Source: an uncultured Anaerolineae bacterium
Lineage (GTDB): Bacteria > Chloroflexota > Anaerolineae > Promineifilales > Promineifilaceae
NCBI GenBank assembly: GCA_937943625.1
Contig: CALEAD010000035.1
Span: 1 to 57,636, forward strand
Direction: 5' to 3'
Length of the DNA: 57,636 nt
Below are positions 33,353-40,793 of this stretch, one piece after another. The position numbers were made by a program, and so were the translations under genes. Every line of letters begins with the position of its first letter. The first letter of the stretch is position 1. Under the pieces are notes generated by a model. The model was not told the DNA's origin. It was given only the letters and a program-made list of their open reading frames with translations, and made no database searches.

Positions 33353-34027
33353 ATGGAAGCAAAAAACGGCCGGGCAGACCTGCCAGGTGAACCTGGCAAC
33401 GGCGAAGAAATTCATGCTGAAGAAGTAACCATTCGCAATGGCGGCGCCGGCAGCGTCACTGCACGCGCGGTGACCATTACGCAAGGGGGCGCAGGCAAAA
33501 TCAAAGGAGACAGCGTGACCATTCGCCAGGGGGGCGCACAAGAAGTATACGCCGACGAATTGACGGTGCGCCAGGGGGGAATTGTGCGCGCGCAAAGTGA
33601 ACACCTGACTATGAACCAGGGGGGTATTGTGCTGGCAACCGCGCAAACGGCCGTTTTCCAGGCAGCCAGCGCCGGCACCGTGCTCGCCAATGGCAACGTC
33701 ACCATGACCCAAAGCGAAGCGCAACTGGTTGCCATGCGCGGCAGCGCCACGCTCGACCAGGGCAGCAGCAAGGTGCTGCTGGCCACTGGCGACGTCACGT
33801 TAGACCAGAGTGGCGCGGGCGTGCTCATTGCTGGCAACGTCAACGCCAGCAACAGCGGCGTCTTTCTCCTGATTGCCGGTAATGTAAAAGGAGACGTAAA
33901 GGCGACCTTTGGCACCACCGAATCCATCATCTTTGGCGCGGTGGCCGGGCTGATGGGCGGACTGGTGCTGTTGTTTGGGCGGCTCTTTGCCCCACGTCTG
34001 CGCAGACGCCTGAAGGCAGAAGGATGA
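33353..34027 (+). CDS. tail-anchored 15-residue-repeat protein (beta-solenoid-like, bactofilin-like)
   Basis: 224 residues without signal peptide, not assigned to a named family. Residues about 20-180 consist of ten to eleven repeats of 15 or 16 residues with the core V-T-I-x-Q-G-G-A-G, for example VTIRNGGAGSVTARA, VTITQGGAGKIKGDS, VTIRQGGAQEVYADE and LTVRQGGIVRAQSEH, later drifting to DVTLDQSGAGVLIAGN. Such spacing suits a right-handed beta helix. A hydrophobic helix (about 190-210, IIFGAVAGLMGGLVLLFG) and a polybasic end (PRLRRRLKAEG) follow. The predicted form is a cytosolic solenoid held to the membrane by its C-terminus. Bactofilins have a similar repeat length but no such anchor. AAAGGAG precedes the ATG at 33353; the upstream in-frame ATG at 33248 falls in the AACC tract and is rejected. 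Confidence 0.7.
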   Translation: MEAKNGRADLPGEPGNGEEIHAEEVTIRNGGAGSVTARAVTITQGGAGKIKGDSVTIRQGGAQEVYADELTVRQGGIVRAQSEHLTMNQGGIVLATAQTAVFQAASAGTVLANGNVTMTQSEAQLVAMRGSATLDQGSSKVLLATGDVTLDQSGAGVLIAGNVNASNSGVFLLIAGNVKGDVKATFGTTESIIFGAVAGLMGGLVLLFGRLFAPRLRRRLKAEG

Positions 34028-34054
34028 CCGCTGAAATGCTAACAGGCTACCCCT

Positions 34055-34552
34055 ATGGCAGAAAAACAACTTCCCATTCACAAAACCATTGCCCTGGTTG
34101 CCCACGACCACAAAAAAGATGACCTGCTAGAGTGGGCACTGTACAACCGCGACTCCCTGGCAAAACATCACCTCATCGCCACCGGCACAACCGGCTGGCT
34201 GCTAGAGCGGGAGCTAGGGCTGCCCATTACCAAGATGCAAAGCGGCCCCCTGGGCGGTGACCAGCAAATTGGCGCCAAAATTGCCGAAGGCGCGGTTGAT
34301 ATGCTTATCTTCTTTTGGGACCCGCTAGACGCGCAGCCGCACGACCCAGACGTAAAAGCGCTGCTACGCCTGGCAGTGGTCTGGAACATTCCCACCGCTT
34401 CTAACCGCGCCACGGCCGATTTTCTCATCTCTTCGCCGCTGATGGCGACGGCGTATGCGCGCAAGCTGACCGATTTTGCCGAGTACCAGCAGCGGCTGCA
34501 CAAGCGGTATGGCACGGAAGAGTTCAGGCGTGGGGCACCCCACCACGAATGA
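34055..34552 (+). CDS. mgsA: methylglyoxal synthase
   Basis: 165 residues. It converts dihydroxyacetone phosphate to methylglyoxal and phosphate, a bypass that relieves sugar-phosphate stress. Family features: KTIALVAHDHKKDDLLEWALYN, ATGTTGWLLERE (phosphate-binding GTTG), MQSGPLGGDQQIGAKIAEGAVDMLIFFWDPL with the catalytic GD Asp, HDPDVKALLRLAVVWNIPTASNRATADFLISSPLM. The last residues RRGAPHHE are encoded by the first bases of a composite intergenic repeat, so the original C-terminus may have been replaced. No strong Shine-Dalgarno is visible. The gene is 27 bases after the solenoid gene. Confidence 0.93.
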   Translation: MAEKQLPIHKTIALVAHDHKKDDLLEWALYNRDSLAKHHLIATGTTGWLLERELGLPITKMQSGPLGGDQQIGAKIAEGAVDMLIFFWDPLDAQPHDPDVKALLRLAVVWNIPTASNRATADFLISSPLMATAYARKLTDFAEYQQRLHKRYGTEEFRRGAPHHE

Positions 34553-34864
34553 AAATGTGGCGCGGGTTCTATTTACAAGGTGGACCGCTGACCGCAGACA
34601 GTGGTCAGCCGTTTGTGGTTGGCGGTCGGCACTCATTTTCAAGGGAGACCTCATGCGTGAGCGCACCACCACGAATGAAAACCGGACGCAGGTTACCAAA
34701 CCTGCGCCTGCCAACCAGGTTTGACAACCTGGGCTACACTTAAAGGTGGCCGTCGGCGGTCATTTTCAAGGGAGGCAAGTACCAGGTTTGGCAACCTGGG
34801 CTACATTTCCAGATGGCGGCCAGCAGGCGGCCGTGGGCGGTCAGCCGTCATTTTCACGGGAGAA
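34540..34864 (+). repeat. array of three composite intergenic repeat units
   Basis: Unit 1 (about 34535-34652) runs from CCCACCACGAATGAAAATG through GACCGCTGACCGCAGAC to TCATTTTCAAGGGAGAC. Unit 2 (about 34653-34775) has CACCACGAATGAAAACC, then the hairpins GCAGGTTACCAAACCTGC (34688-34705) and CCAGGTTTGACAACCTGG, then GGCGGTCATTTTCAAGGGAG. Unit 3 (34776-34864) has one hairpin and ends TCATTTTCACGGGAG. The array fills the mgsA-ilvE gap; the 82-codon frame through it is repeat-derived. Matching units lie at 36165-36275 and 44880-45009. Confidence 0.75.
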
Positions 34865-34866
34865 GC

Positions 34867-34953
34867 ATGAAGCGTAACTCTTCTCGTGCTTTGCGCCCCC
34901 ACACGATAGAGCCTTATTTACCCACTATCCCACACCAAAAGGAGTTCCTATGA
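34867..34953 (+). CDS. possible 28-codon upstream ORF coupled to ilvE
   Basis: ATG at 34867 with GGGAG five bases ahead opens a 28-residue frame (MKRNSSRALRPHTIEPYLPT and so on) whose stop TGA at 34951-34953 overlaps the ilvE ATG at 34950 as ATGA. The peptide is basic and not rich in Ile, Leu or Val beyond chance, so a classical attenuation leader is not evident. It could instead couple translation from the repeat-borne ribosome binding site into ilvE. The support is only the overlap, the ribosome binding site and the open frame. Confidence 0.25.
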   Translation: MKRNSSRALRPHTIEPYLPTIPHQKEFL

Positions 34954-36020
34954 ATCTGCACATTGTTCCCCTGGATCCGGCACAGCAAAAGCCCGTGCCC
35001 AAAGAGCTTGGCTTTGGTAACGTCTTTACCAACCGTATGTTTAGTCAGCACTACGCCCCAGATCAGGGATGGCACGATGCCAAAATTGGGCCGTATGAGC
35101 CATTTTTGCTTTATCCAGCAACGGCCGTTTTCCATTACGCCCAGGAAATCTTCGAAGGCATGAAAGCATACCGCCGTCCCGACGGGCACATCAACCTCTT
35201 TCGCCCCTGGGAAAACATGAAGCGCTTCAACAACTCGGCGCGGCGCATGGCTATGCCCGTCATAGACGAAGAGAGCCACCTGGAAGCGCTGATGCAGCTG
35301 GTGGCGCTAGAGCACGAGTGGGTTCCCGACGCCCCTGGCGCGCTTTACATTCGCCCCACCATGATCGCCACTGACCATGCCCTGGGTGTTCAAGCCAGCA
35401 AAACCTACCTCCACTTCATTATCCTTGGCCCCGTCGGTTCCTACTTCAAGGAAGGATTCAGCCCCGTGCCTGTCTACATTTCCGACACCTACCGGCGCGC
35501 TGTGCGCGGCGGCGTGGGTGAAGCCAAAACAGGAGGCAACTATGCCGCCAGCCTGCTCGTCGGCGAAGAAGCCAAAGCCAAAGGATACTCTCAGGTGCTC
35601 TGGCTGGACGCCCTGGAAGGGCGTTACGTCGAAGAAGTGGGCGCAATGAACATTTGCTTTGTTTACGAAGGGTGTAAGCTCGTTACGCCGCCTTTGACGG
35701 GTAGCATTCTCCCCGGCGTCACGCGCAAATCGGTGCTGCAGTTGGCCGCCGACCTGGGATATGAAGCGGTAGAAGAGCCGGTAGATGTGCATGAGATGCT
35801 GGCTGGCGTTCGTTCTGGTTATGTGACCGAGGTGTTTGGCTGTGGCACAGCGGCTGTGATTGCGCCAGTAGGCAAATTTGGCTTCCGTGACGAAGAGTAC
35901 ATCATCAATGATTACCAGGTTGGCCCCGTGGCGGCGCGGTTGTATCAGGAACTGACGAATATTCAATTCGGCCGTCGGCCAGACCCCTATGGTTGGACGC
36001 AACTGATAGCAGTGAAGTAG
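34950..36020 (+). CDS. ilvE: branched-chain amino acid aminotransferase
   Basis: 356 residues of the fold-type IV PLP family, group II branched-chain aminotransferase. It reversibly exchanges the amino group between glutamate and the 2-keto acids of Leu, Ile and Val. Motifs: FSQHYAPDQGWH-type N-terminal region (MFSQHYAPDQGW), YAQEIFEGMKAYRRPDGHINLFRPWENMKRFNNSARRMAMP, ALYIRPTMIATD, VRGGVGEAKTGGNYAASLLVGEEAKAKGYSQVLWLDA with the PLP Lys in the EAKTGGNYA segment, MNICFVYEG, LPGVTRKSVLQLA, FGCGTAAVIAPVG. AAAGGAG lies seven bases before the ATG. No other ilv or leu genes are adjacent. Confidence 0.94.
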   Translation: MNLHIVPLDPAQQKPVPKELGFGNVFTNRMFSQHYAPDQGWHDAKIGPYEPFLLYPATAVFHYAQEIFEGMKAYRRPDGHINLFRPWENMKRFNNSARRMAMPVIDEESHLEALMQLVALEHEWVPDAPGALYIRPTMIATDHALGVQASKTYLHFIILGPVGSYFKEGFSPVPVYISDTYRRAVRGGVGEAKTGGNYAASLLVGEEAKAKGYSQVLWLDALEGRYVEEVGAMNICFVYEGCKLVTPPLTGSILPGVTRKSVLQLAADLGYEAVEEPVDVHEMLAGVRSGYVTEVFGCGTAAVIAPVGKFGFRDEEYIINDYQVGPVAARLYQELTNIQFGRRPDPYGWTQLIAVK

Positions 36021-36164
36021 GGGGGAGTCGGGAAAAGGGGGCAAGGGTCAGAGCAAGTGTCCCTTGCCCCACTCCCCTTGCGCCTGCCCCCTACAAACTG
36101 GCAAACGCTGCCACCTGCCAACTTTGATAGCTTCTGAAAGGCCGGGCTGGTAAACTCCAATGCA

Positions 36165-36275
36165 GACGTCATGCAGGTTGCCAAACCTGCGCCAACCAAC
36201 CAGGTTGGGCAACCTGGACTAAACTGAAAGACGGCCGTTGGCGGTCCGTCGTCGGCGGTCATTTTCACGGGAGAC
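36165..36275 (+). repeat. composite intergenic repeat ahead of the thiolase gene
   Basis: Hairpin GCAGGTTGCCAAACCTGC (36173-36190), hairpin CCAGGTTGGGCAACCTGG (36200-36217), an ACGGCCGT (36231-36238), then GGCGGTCATTTTCACGGGAG (36254-36273). The GGGAG at the repeat end is the only ribosome binding site of the gene starting at 36279. Confidence 0.75.
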
Positions 36276-36278
36276 AAT

Positions 36279-37421
36279 ATGCGCGAAGTAGCAATTTTAG
36301 GCGTGGGGCAAATTCCTGTGCGTGAGCATTGGGAGTTGTCTATTCGCCAGCTTGCCGTCGAGGCGGCACGGAACGCATTGGCAGATGCCGGTGTGTCCCG
36401 CATTGACGCGCTCTACGTAAGCAACATGACCAGCGGCGAGCTGAATCAGCAGCGCCACCTGGGAGTGCTGGTCGCTGATTATTTGCCGCAGCATGGCGTA
36501 GAAGCGGTGAAGCTGGAGGCGGCCTGCGGTTCTGCCGGTTCGGCGATGCGCCAGGGTATCATTGCCATTGCCAGCGGCGAAATGGAGGCGGTGCTGGTAG
36601 TGGGCGTGGAGAAGATGACGGAAACGCAGGGGAAAACGACAACGGCCGCGCTGGTGACGGCCGCTGATGCTGATTATGAGATTCCGCACGGTGTGACCTT
36701 TGTCAGTCTGAACGCACTGGTGATGCGGCGCTACATGCACCAATACGGGTACACGCACGGGGATTTTGCTCCATTTGCCATTAACGCCCATGCCAATGGC
36801 GCTAAAAACCCGAATGCGATGTTTCGTGAGCCAATTACGCAACGCGCTTTTGAGCAGGGACGCATGGTAGCCGACCCCATCACGCTGTATGACGCCTCGC
36901 CCATTGGTGATGGCGCAGCAGCGCTGTTGCTGGTTCCGGCGGAGAAAGCGCCACAGGCTGTGCGCGTGATTGGTTCCGCTTCGGCGACGGATACGCTGTC
37001 GGTGCATGACCGCGAAAATCCGGTCTGGCTGACGGCGGCTGAGCAGTCGGCGCGGCGCGCTTATGCGCAGGCTGGGGTGGGCCCGGAAGAGATTGACTTG
37101 TTTGAATTGCACGATGCCTTCAGTATTATGGCGGCGCTTTCTCTGGAGGCGTGTGGCTTTGCCGCGCCGGGGCAGGGGGTGCGGCTGGCGCAAGCGGGAG
37201 AAATTTTGCCCAACGGCCGTATTCCGATTGCGACCATGGGTGGCTTAAAGGCGCGCGGGCATCCGGTGGGCGCAACCGGGTTATACCAACTGGCCGAGGC
37301 CACCCTGCAACTGCGCGGTGACGCCGGCGCGGCGCAAATCGAGGGCGCGCGCATCGCCATGACGCAGAACATCGGCGGCAGTGGCGCAACCATTGCGACG
37401 CACATTTTGCAACGGCCGTAG
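36279..37421 (+). CDS. thiolase-family acyltransferase (SCP-x/archaeal type)
   Basis: 380 residues of the thiolase superfamily, probably acetyl-CoA acyltransferase or a relative. Seen: REVAILGVGQIPVREHWELSIRQLAVEAARNALADAGV, the nucleophile Cys in VKLEAACGSAGSAMRQG (about residue 88), ELHDAFSIMAALSLEACGF with the active-site His, and MGGLKARGHPVGATGLYQLAEA. The C-terminal QNIGGSGATIATHIL has no Cys where classical biosynthetic thiolases have their second one, as in SCP-x and archaeal thiolases. Archaeal relatives usually neighbour a DUF35 protein and HMG-CoA synthase; neither is here. Its ribosome binding site is part of a composite repeat. The pathway cannot be deduced from context. Confidence 0.87.
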   Translation: MREVAILGVGQIPVREHWELSIRQLAVEAARNALADAGVSRIDALYVSNMTSGELNQQRHLGVLVADYLPQHGVEAVKLEAACGSAGSAMRQGIIAIASGEMEAVLVVGVEKMTETQGKTTTAALVTAADADYEIPHGVTFVSLNALVMRRYMHQYGYTHGDFAPFAINAHANGAKNPNAMFREPITQRAFEQGRMVADPITLYDASPIGDGAAALLLVPAEKAPQAVRVIGSASATDTLSVHDRENPVWLTAAEQSARRAYAQAGVGPEEIDLFELHDAFSIMAALSLEACGFAAPGQGVRLAQAGEILPNGRIPIATMGGLKARGHPVGATGLYQLAEATLQLRGDAGAAQIEGARIAMTQNIGGSGATIATHILQRP

Positions 37422-37581
37422 CATATTTTGGCGTGGTTCATCTTTTCTGGAAACGGGGCTTCATAAATTTCTGAGCACAGAGCGCCGACAGCAGAGCGCC
37501 TATCACTGGCAAAATCGCGACCAGTTGTCTGCAGCGGCAATCAAATTGTAAAGATCGCTTGAACCATACCTATATTTTCAT

Positions 37582-37983
37582 ATGTTCCAAACCATCTATG
37601 CCTGGCTGCTCTTCACCTGGGGTGGCCTGCACCGCTATTTTGGCAACATGAACAACATCCGCCACGAACATGAGCGCGCAGTGCATTACTTCAGCCGCGC
37701 CTACCAGGTAGACCCTTCCTTCTACCAGGCGCGGCTGGCGCGCGCCGTCATTTTGTGGCGCGAGCTACGGCGCTACCCAGAGGCGTTGGCAGACCTGAAC
37801 GCGTTGCTGGCGGAGCAACCTGCCTATGCCCCGGCGCTGCTGAATCGCGCTATGGTGTACCAGGAAAACGGCCGTTATCCCGAAGCGCGCGCCGACCTGC
37901 AAGCTTACTTACAGCTGCCGGACGCCGAATACGCAGCAGAAGCAGAGCGCATCCTTCTACTCCTGCGCGATATTGACCAGTAG
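37582..37983 (+). CDS. small TPR protein
   Basis: 133 residues made mostly of tetratricopeptide repeats: HEHERAVHYFSRAYQVDPSFYQARLARAVILWRELRRYPEALADLNALLAEQPAYAPALLNRAMVYQENGRYPEARADLQAYLQL covers three units (about residues 25-125). The N-terminal MFQTIYAWLLFTWGGLHRYFGN is hydrophobic and may lie at the membrane. A protein-protein interaction role is expected; no partner can be named. It converges on the zincin-like gene with a 16-base gap. No Shine-Dalgarno is visible; an AT-rich TATATTTT lies directly ahead of the ATG. Confidence 0.75.
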   Translation: MFQTIYAWLLFTWGGLHRYFGNMNNIRHEHERAVHYFSRAYQVDPSFYQARLARAVILWRELRRYPEALADLNALLAEQPAYAPALLNRAMVYQENGRYPEARADLQAYLQLPDAEYAAEAERILLLLRDIDQ

Positions 37984-37999
37984 CCAAAACGGTTTCACC

Positions 38000-39265
38000 T
38001 TAATTCTCTGGCCCCATTTGCGCAAAAAGCTGCTCCAGCTCCCCATAGTTACGGATGGGGGCAACCACCTGCAAAAACGCGCGCAGCGACGGGCTGTTGG
38101 CGCGAATGTGGCGCAGCATAGGGCCAATCGGATCTTCTCCGGTTGCCCCCGGCTCGGCTGCGTATGCGCCATAGAAAGCAAAGTAAGCCTGGTTCAGCTT
38201 GCGCAGGGTGTACCCGTTGGCAACGAAAACCAGCCGGCGCGCCTCCATGTACGTTTCGGCGCCGACAATGTCACCGGCGGCCAGCAGCGCATCCACCTGT
38301 ACCCGCGTTTGCGCCATCTCTGCGCGAAAGTCAAAAGCGGGCGGCTCTGCGCTGCTGGTAGGGGGCGGCATATTGGCTACTGGCGGCTGGTAAAGCTCCG
38401 GGTAAAAGCGCTGCAGCACCATGTCGCGGATTTCTGTATCTACCAGTGAGGCAACTGTTTCGTTGATAATGCGCATCTGCGCATCCTGGGCATAGCGCAG
38501 CCCCAACGGCTGCAAGGTGAGCCAATGGTGCGCCCATTCGTGTGCCACCACTTCAATGAACCAGGGAAGGTTGCTGGTTTCCATAATCATGGCAGGATAG
38601 GTTCCCATGCCGCCAATGGGCACAACCAGGGCAGAAAGGTCTAGCTGCTGCAAAACGGCCGTTTCCAGCGCATCCTTCTCCACCACAGAAAGGCCATGTA
38701 CCAGCGAAATCTGGTAGCGGCTTTCAATTTTGGCGCGCGGCGAAACCACCAGCAGCGAAGGCAGCGGCGTCATTTGCGCCAGCACGGGCGGCCAGGCCTG
38801 CCCCAACACCTGAAAGCCACTCTCGCGCAGCGCCCAGGCTACCTGCTCCTGCACAATTGCCTCTGCCAGCGATTGACGTATTGCTGCCTGCGCGCGCGTT
38901 TCTGCCAGGCGCGCTTCTAGCGCCTGTGCCTGTGCGTCCCGCGCCGATGGGGGCGTGCGGCTAAAGAGCTGCGTCATCTCTTGCTCAATCTGTTGCGCCT
39001 GGGCAATCAGGTTTATATAGTCCAGCACCACTTTTTTTTGCTGCACCGGATTGAGGTAGGCGTGGTGGTTTGCCAGCGCGGCGCGCGCTTTGCTGGCAAT
39101 GGCCTGCGCCTCCCACACGACGAAGTCAAACTGGCGCAACTGCACCAGCGTTTTTAGCTGGTAACGCGGATCGCCAAAGGCCGGCCACTCTGGGGCAAAG
39201 AGCAGCACGATGAGCAGCGCCAGAGCGCTGAGTTGCAGGGCAGGCCAGAGACGATATTTCCACAT
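38000..39265 (-). CDS. membrane-anchored putative metallopeptidase with HEWAHH motif
   Basis: 421 residues, family not recognised. One N-terminal hydrophobic helix (about 8-25, ALQLSALALLIVLLFAP) is followed by a helical stretch rich in Ala and Gln (about 40-150), then a domain with VVAHEWAHHWL near residue 243. About 25 residues later, RIINETVASLVDTEI offers a Glu in a N-E-x-x-A setting. An HExxH plus NExxA arrangement is typical of gluzincin zinc peptidases. The topology would place the catalytic domain outside the cytoplasm. Proteolytic activity is inferred only from these motifs. The gene is divergent from the epimerase gene. Confidence 0.65.
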   Translation of the reverse strand: MWKYRLWPALQLSALALLIVLLFAPEWPAFGDPRYQLKTLVQLRQFDFVVWEAQAIASKARAALANHHAYLNPVQQKKVVLDYINLIAQAQQIEQEMTQLFSRTPPSARDAQAQALEARLAETRAQAAIRQSLAEAIVQEQVAWALRESGFQVLGQAWPPVLAQMTPLPSLLVVSPRAKIESRYQISLVHGLSVVEKDALETAVLQQLDLSALVVPIGGMGTYPAMIMETSNLPWFIEVVAHEWAHHWLTLQPLGLRYAQDAQMRIINETVASLVDTEIRDMVLQRFYPELYQPPVANMPPPTSSAEPPAFDFRAEMAQTRVQVDALLAAGDIVGAETYMEARRLVFVANGYTLRKLNQAYFAFYGAYAAEPGATGEDPIGPMLRHIRANSPSLRAFLQVVAPIRNYGELEQLFAQMGPEN

Positions 39266-39344
39266 ATTTTAGAAGATGATAGTCAAGCAGGTGAGGGGGT
39301 TCAATGCAACGGCCGTTCCCCTCATACCCCCCTAAGCCACATCG

Positions 39345-39353
39345 TGTTATACT
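39345..39353 (+). promoter_or_regulatory. extended -10 promoter of the epimerase gene
   Basis: TGTTATACT (39345-39353) matches an extended -10 (TGn plus TATACT) 23 bases ahead of the ATG at 39376. No strong -35 is seen. Confidence 0.4.
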
Positions 39354-39375
39354 GACGGCCAGATAGGATACCCAT

Positions 39376-40329
39376 ATGCGTTTTTTAGTTACAGGGGGCG
39401 CTGGCTTTTTGGGTTCAGCGCTAGCAAACCATCTGGCACAGGCCGGGCACGATGTGCTGGTGTTAGATGATCTGAGCAACGGAGATGCGGCGCGGCTGCA
39501 TCCGGCCGTAGAGTTTACCCAGGGGGACGTGGACGATGTCCCACTGCTTTGGTCTTTGCTGCACGGCGTAGATTGCGTCTATCACCTGGCGGCGCGTGTT
39601 TCTGTGGCGCAGTCTGTTTTGTACCCGCGTGATTACAGCCGCGTCAACGTCGGCGGAACCGTCAGCCTGATGGAGGCGATGCGCGATACCGGCGTGCGGC
39701 GCGTTGTCTTTGCCTCTTCTGGGGCCGTTTACGGCTTTCAGCCAGAGCAACCGGTCAGCGAAGGCGACTTGCCCAACCCAGATTCTCCCTATGCGGTGAG
39801 CAAATGGGCGGCGGAGCAGTATATCAACACCATTGGCGAACTGTGGGGCATTGAAACGCTCTCTTTGCGCATTTTCAATGCCTACGGACCGCATCAAAGT
39901 TTGCCCCTTTCCCATGCGCCAGTTGTGCCTCGTTTTCTGTACCAGGCTGTCAGCGGTGGCTCACTGGTCATCTTTAGCGGCGGACGCCAAACCCGCGATT
40001 TTGTCTATGTTTCCGACGTTGTGGCAGCCCTGGTCGCCGCCGCGACGGCTAAAGAGGTGAACCGCCAGGTGATCAACATTGGCAGCAACGAGGAGGTAAG
40101 CATTAATGAACTGGCTGAGACGGTGCGTAAAGTGAGCGGCCGTTCGCTCAACCTCATCCACAACACCGGAAAAGCGGGGGGCGTGCCGCGCCTGGTCGCA
40201 GACATCAGCCGCGCGCGGCTGTTGCTGGGGTATGTGCCCATGGTGACGTTGGAAGAGGGGTTGCGCCGCACCCTTGCTGAGGATCCGCGTTTTCACGTGA
40301 AGCGTGGGGCGCGAAGTGTTGATGGATAA
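39376..40329 (+). CDS. NAD-dependent sugar epimerase/dehydratase
   Basis: 317 residues of the extended short-chain dehydrogenase family, most like UDP-glucose 4-epimerases. Seen: MRFLVTGGAGFLGSALANHL (NAD-binding GxxGxxG), VLDDLSNG, VDCVYHLAARVSV, FASSGAVYG with the catalytic Ser/Thr position, the catalytic YAVSK motif (PYAVSKWAAEQY, about 137-148), RIFNAYGPHQS and RDFVYVSDVVAALVAA. It should act on a nucleotide sugar to supply surface glycan synthesis, fitting the glycosyltransferases elsewhere in the window. The exact substrate is not deducible. Confidence 0.88.
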   Translation: MRFLVTGGAGFLGSALANHLAQAGHDVLVLDDLSNGDAARLHPAVEFTQGDVDDVPLLWSLLHGVDCVYHLAARVSVAQSVLYPRDYSRVNVGGTVSLMEAMRDTGVRRVVFASSGAVYGFQPEQPVSEGDLPNPDSPYAVSKWAAEQYINTIGELWGIETLSLRIFNAYGPHQSLPLSHAPVVPRFLYQAVSGGSLVIFSGGRQTRDFVYVSDVVAALVAAATAKEVNRQVINIGSNEEVSINELAETVRKVSGRSLNLIHNTGKAGGVPRLVADISRARLLLGYVPMVTLEEGLRRTLAEDPRFHVKRGARSVDG

Positions 40330-40387
40330 TGGGCAAACGCCTGACCCGCTAAGTAAAAAAGGTAACTACACAGGCCCAGGATAAGTT

Positions 40388-40461
40388 CACGGAGCTTCAC
40401 AGAGAAGGCACGGAGTTTCATCAAGAAAACCAGAGACTCTTTCTCTGTGGCTCTCCGTGAT
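40388..40461. repeat. TTCACGGAG/CTCCGTGA inverted-repeat element
   Basis: TTCACGGAGCTTCACAGAG at 40387-40405 faces CTCTGTGGCTCTCCGTGA (about 40443-40460), with CACGGAG words inside. This is a degenerate palindromic element in non-coding DNA beside the tRNA terminator. Confidence 0.5.
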
Positions 40462-40482
40462 CCGGCCTTACGGGATATAGAT

Positions 40483-40518
40483 ACAAAAGAAAAGCCGGAA
40501 CCTGTTCAGTTCCGGCTT
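40483..40518 (-). terminator. intrinsic terminator of tRNA-Leu
   Basis: AAGCCGGAAC (40492-40501) and GTTCCGGCTT (40509-40518) form a perfect 10-bp stem with a 7-base loop. On the minus strand the stem is followed by TTTTCTTTT. It lies just three bases beyond the tRNA 3' end. Confidence 0.8.
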
Positions 40519-40520
40519 GT

Positions 40521-40602
40521 TGCCCTGGAGAGGACTCGAACCTCCACGCCCTAAGGGCACAGGCCCTCAACCTGCCGCGTATGCCAATTCCGCCACCAGG
40601 GC
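40521..40602 (-). tRNA. tRNA-Leu (anticodon GAG)
   Basis: The minus-strand sequence of 82 bases begins GCCCTGGTGGCGGAATTGG and folds as a class II tRNA. Acceptor GCCCTGG pairs with CCAGGGC, the anticodon arm is GCAGG-TTGAGGG-CCTGT with anticodon GAG, a short variable arm precedes the T-arm GGAGG-TTCGAGT-CCTCT-like segment, and the discriminator base is A. The 3' CCA is not encoded and must be added by the nucleotidyltransferase. It stands alone and is followed by its own terminator. It reads CUC and CUU leucine codons. Confidence 0.93.
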
Positions 40603-40679
40603 CAGTATTTTGGTATTATAGCTGCAGCGGAGCGGCCTGACAACGTTTCGGCAAACCTGCCAGCCTGACAGGAGACCTC

Positions 40680-40785
40680 ATACGACAGACCGCAGACGGC
40701 CAGCAATATCCTGTAAGAGGGTCGGCGGTCATTTTCAAGGGAACATGGTCGGCCGTCGGCGGTCGGCGGTCATTCTCACGAGAGC
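40680..40785 (+). repeat. composite repeat tails ahead of purN
   Basis: GACAGACCGCAGACGGCCAG starts the segment; GGTCGGCGGTCATTTTCAAGG (40720-40740) and a second tail GTCGGCGGTCATTCTCACGAG (40761-40781) follow. Only the last third of the composite unit is present, twice. A GAGAG remains as a weak ribosome binding site some 15 bases before the purN start. Confidence 0.6.
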
Positions 40786-40793
40786 ACAAATTC

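Noticed and set aside
34476..34724. 82-codon open frame through the mgsA-ilvE gap
   Set aside because: It is written almost entirely by composite repeat units (the same TTNEN wording appears at other units) and starts inside mgsA, so it is a repeat by-product rather than a gene.
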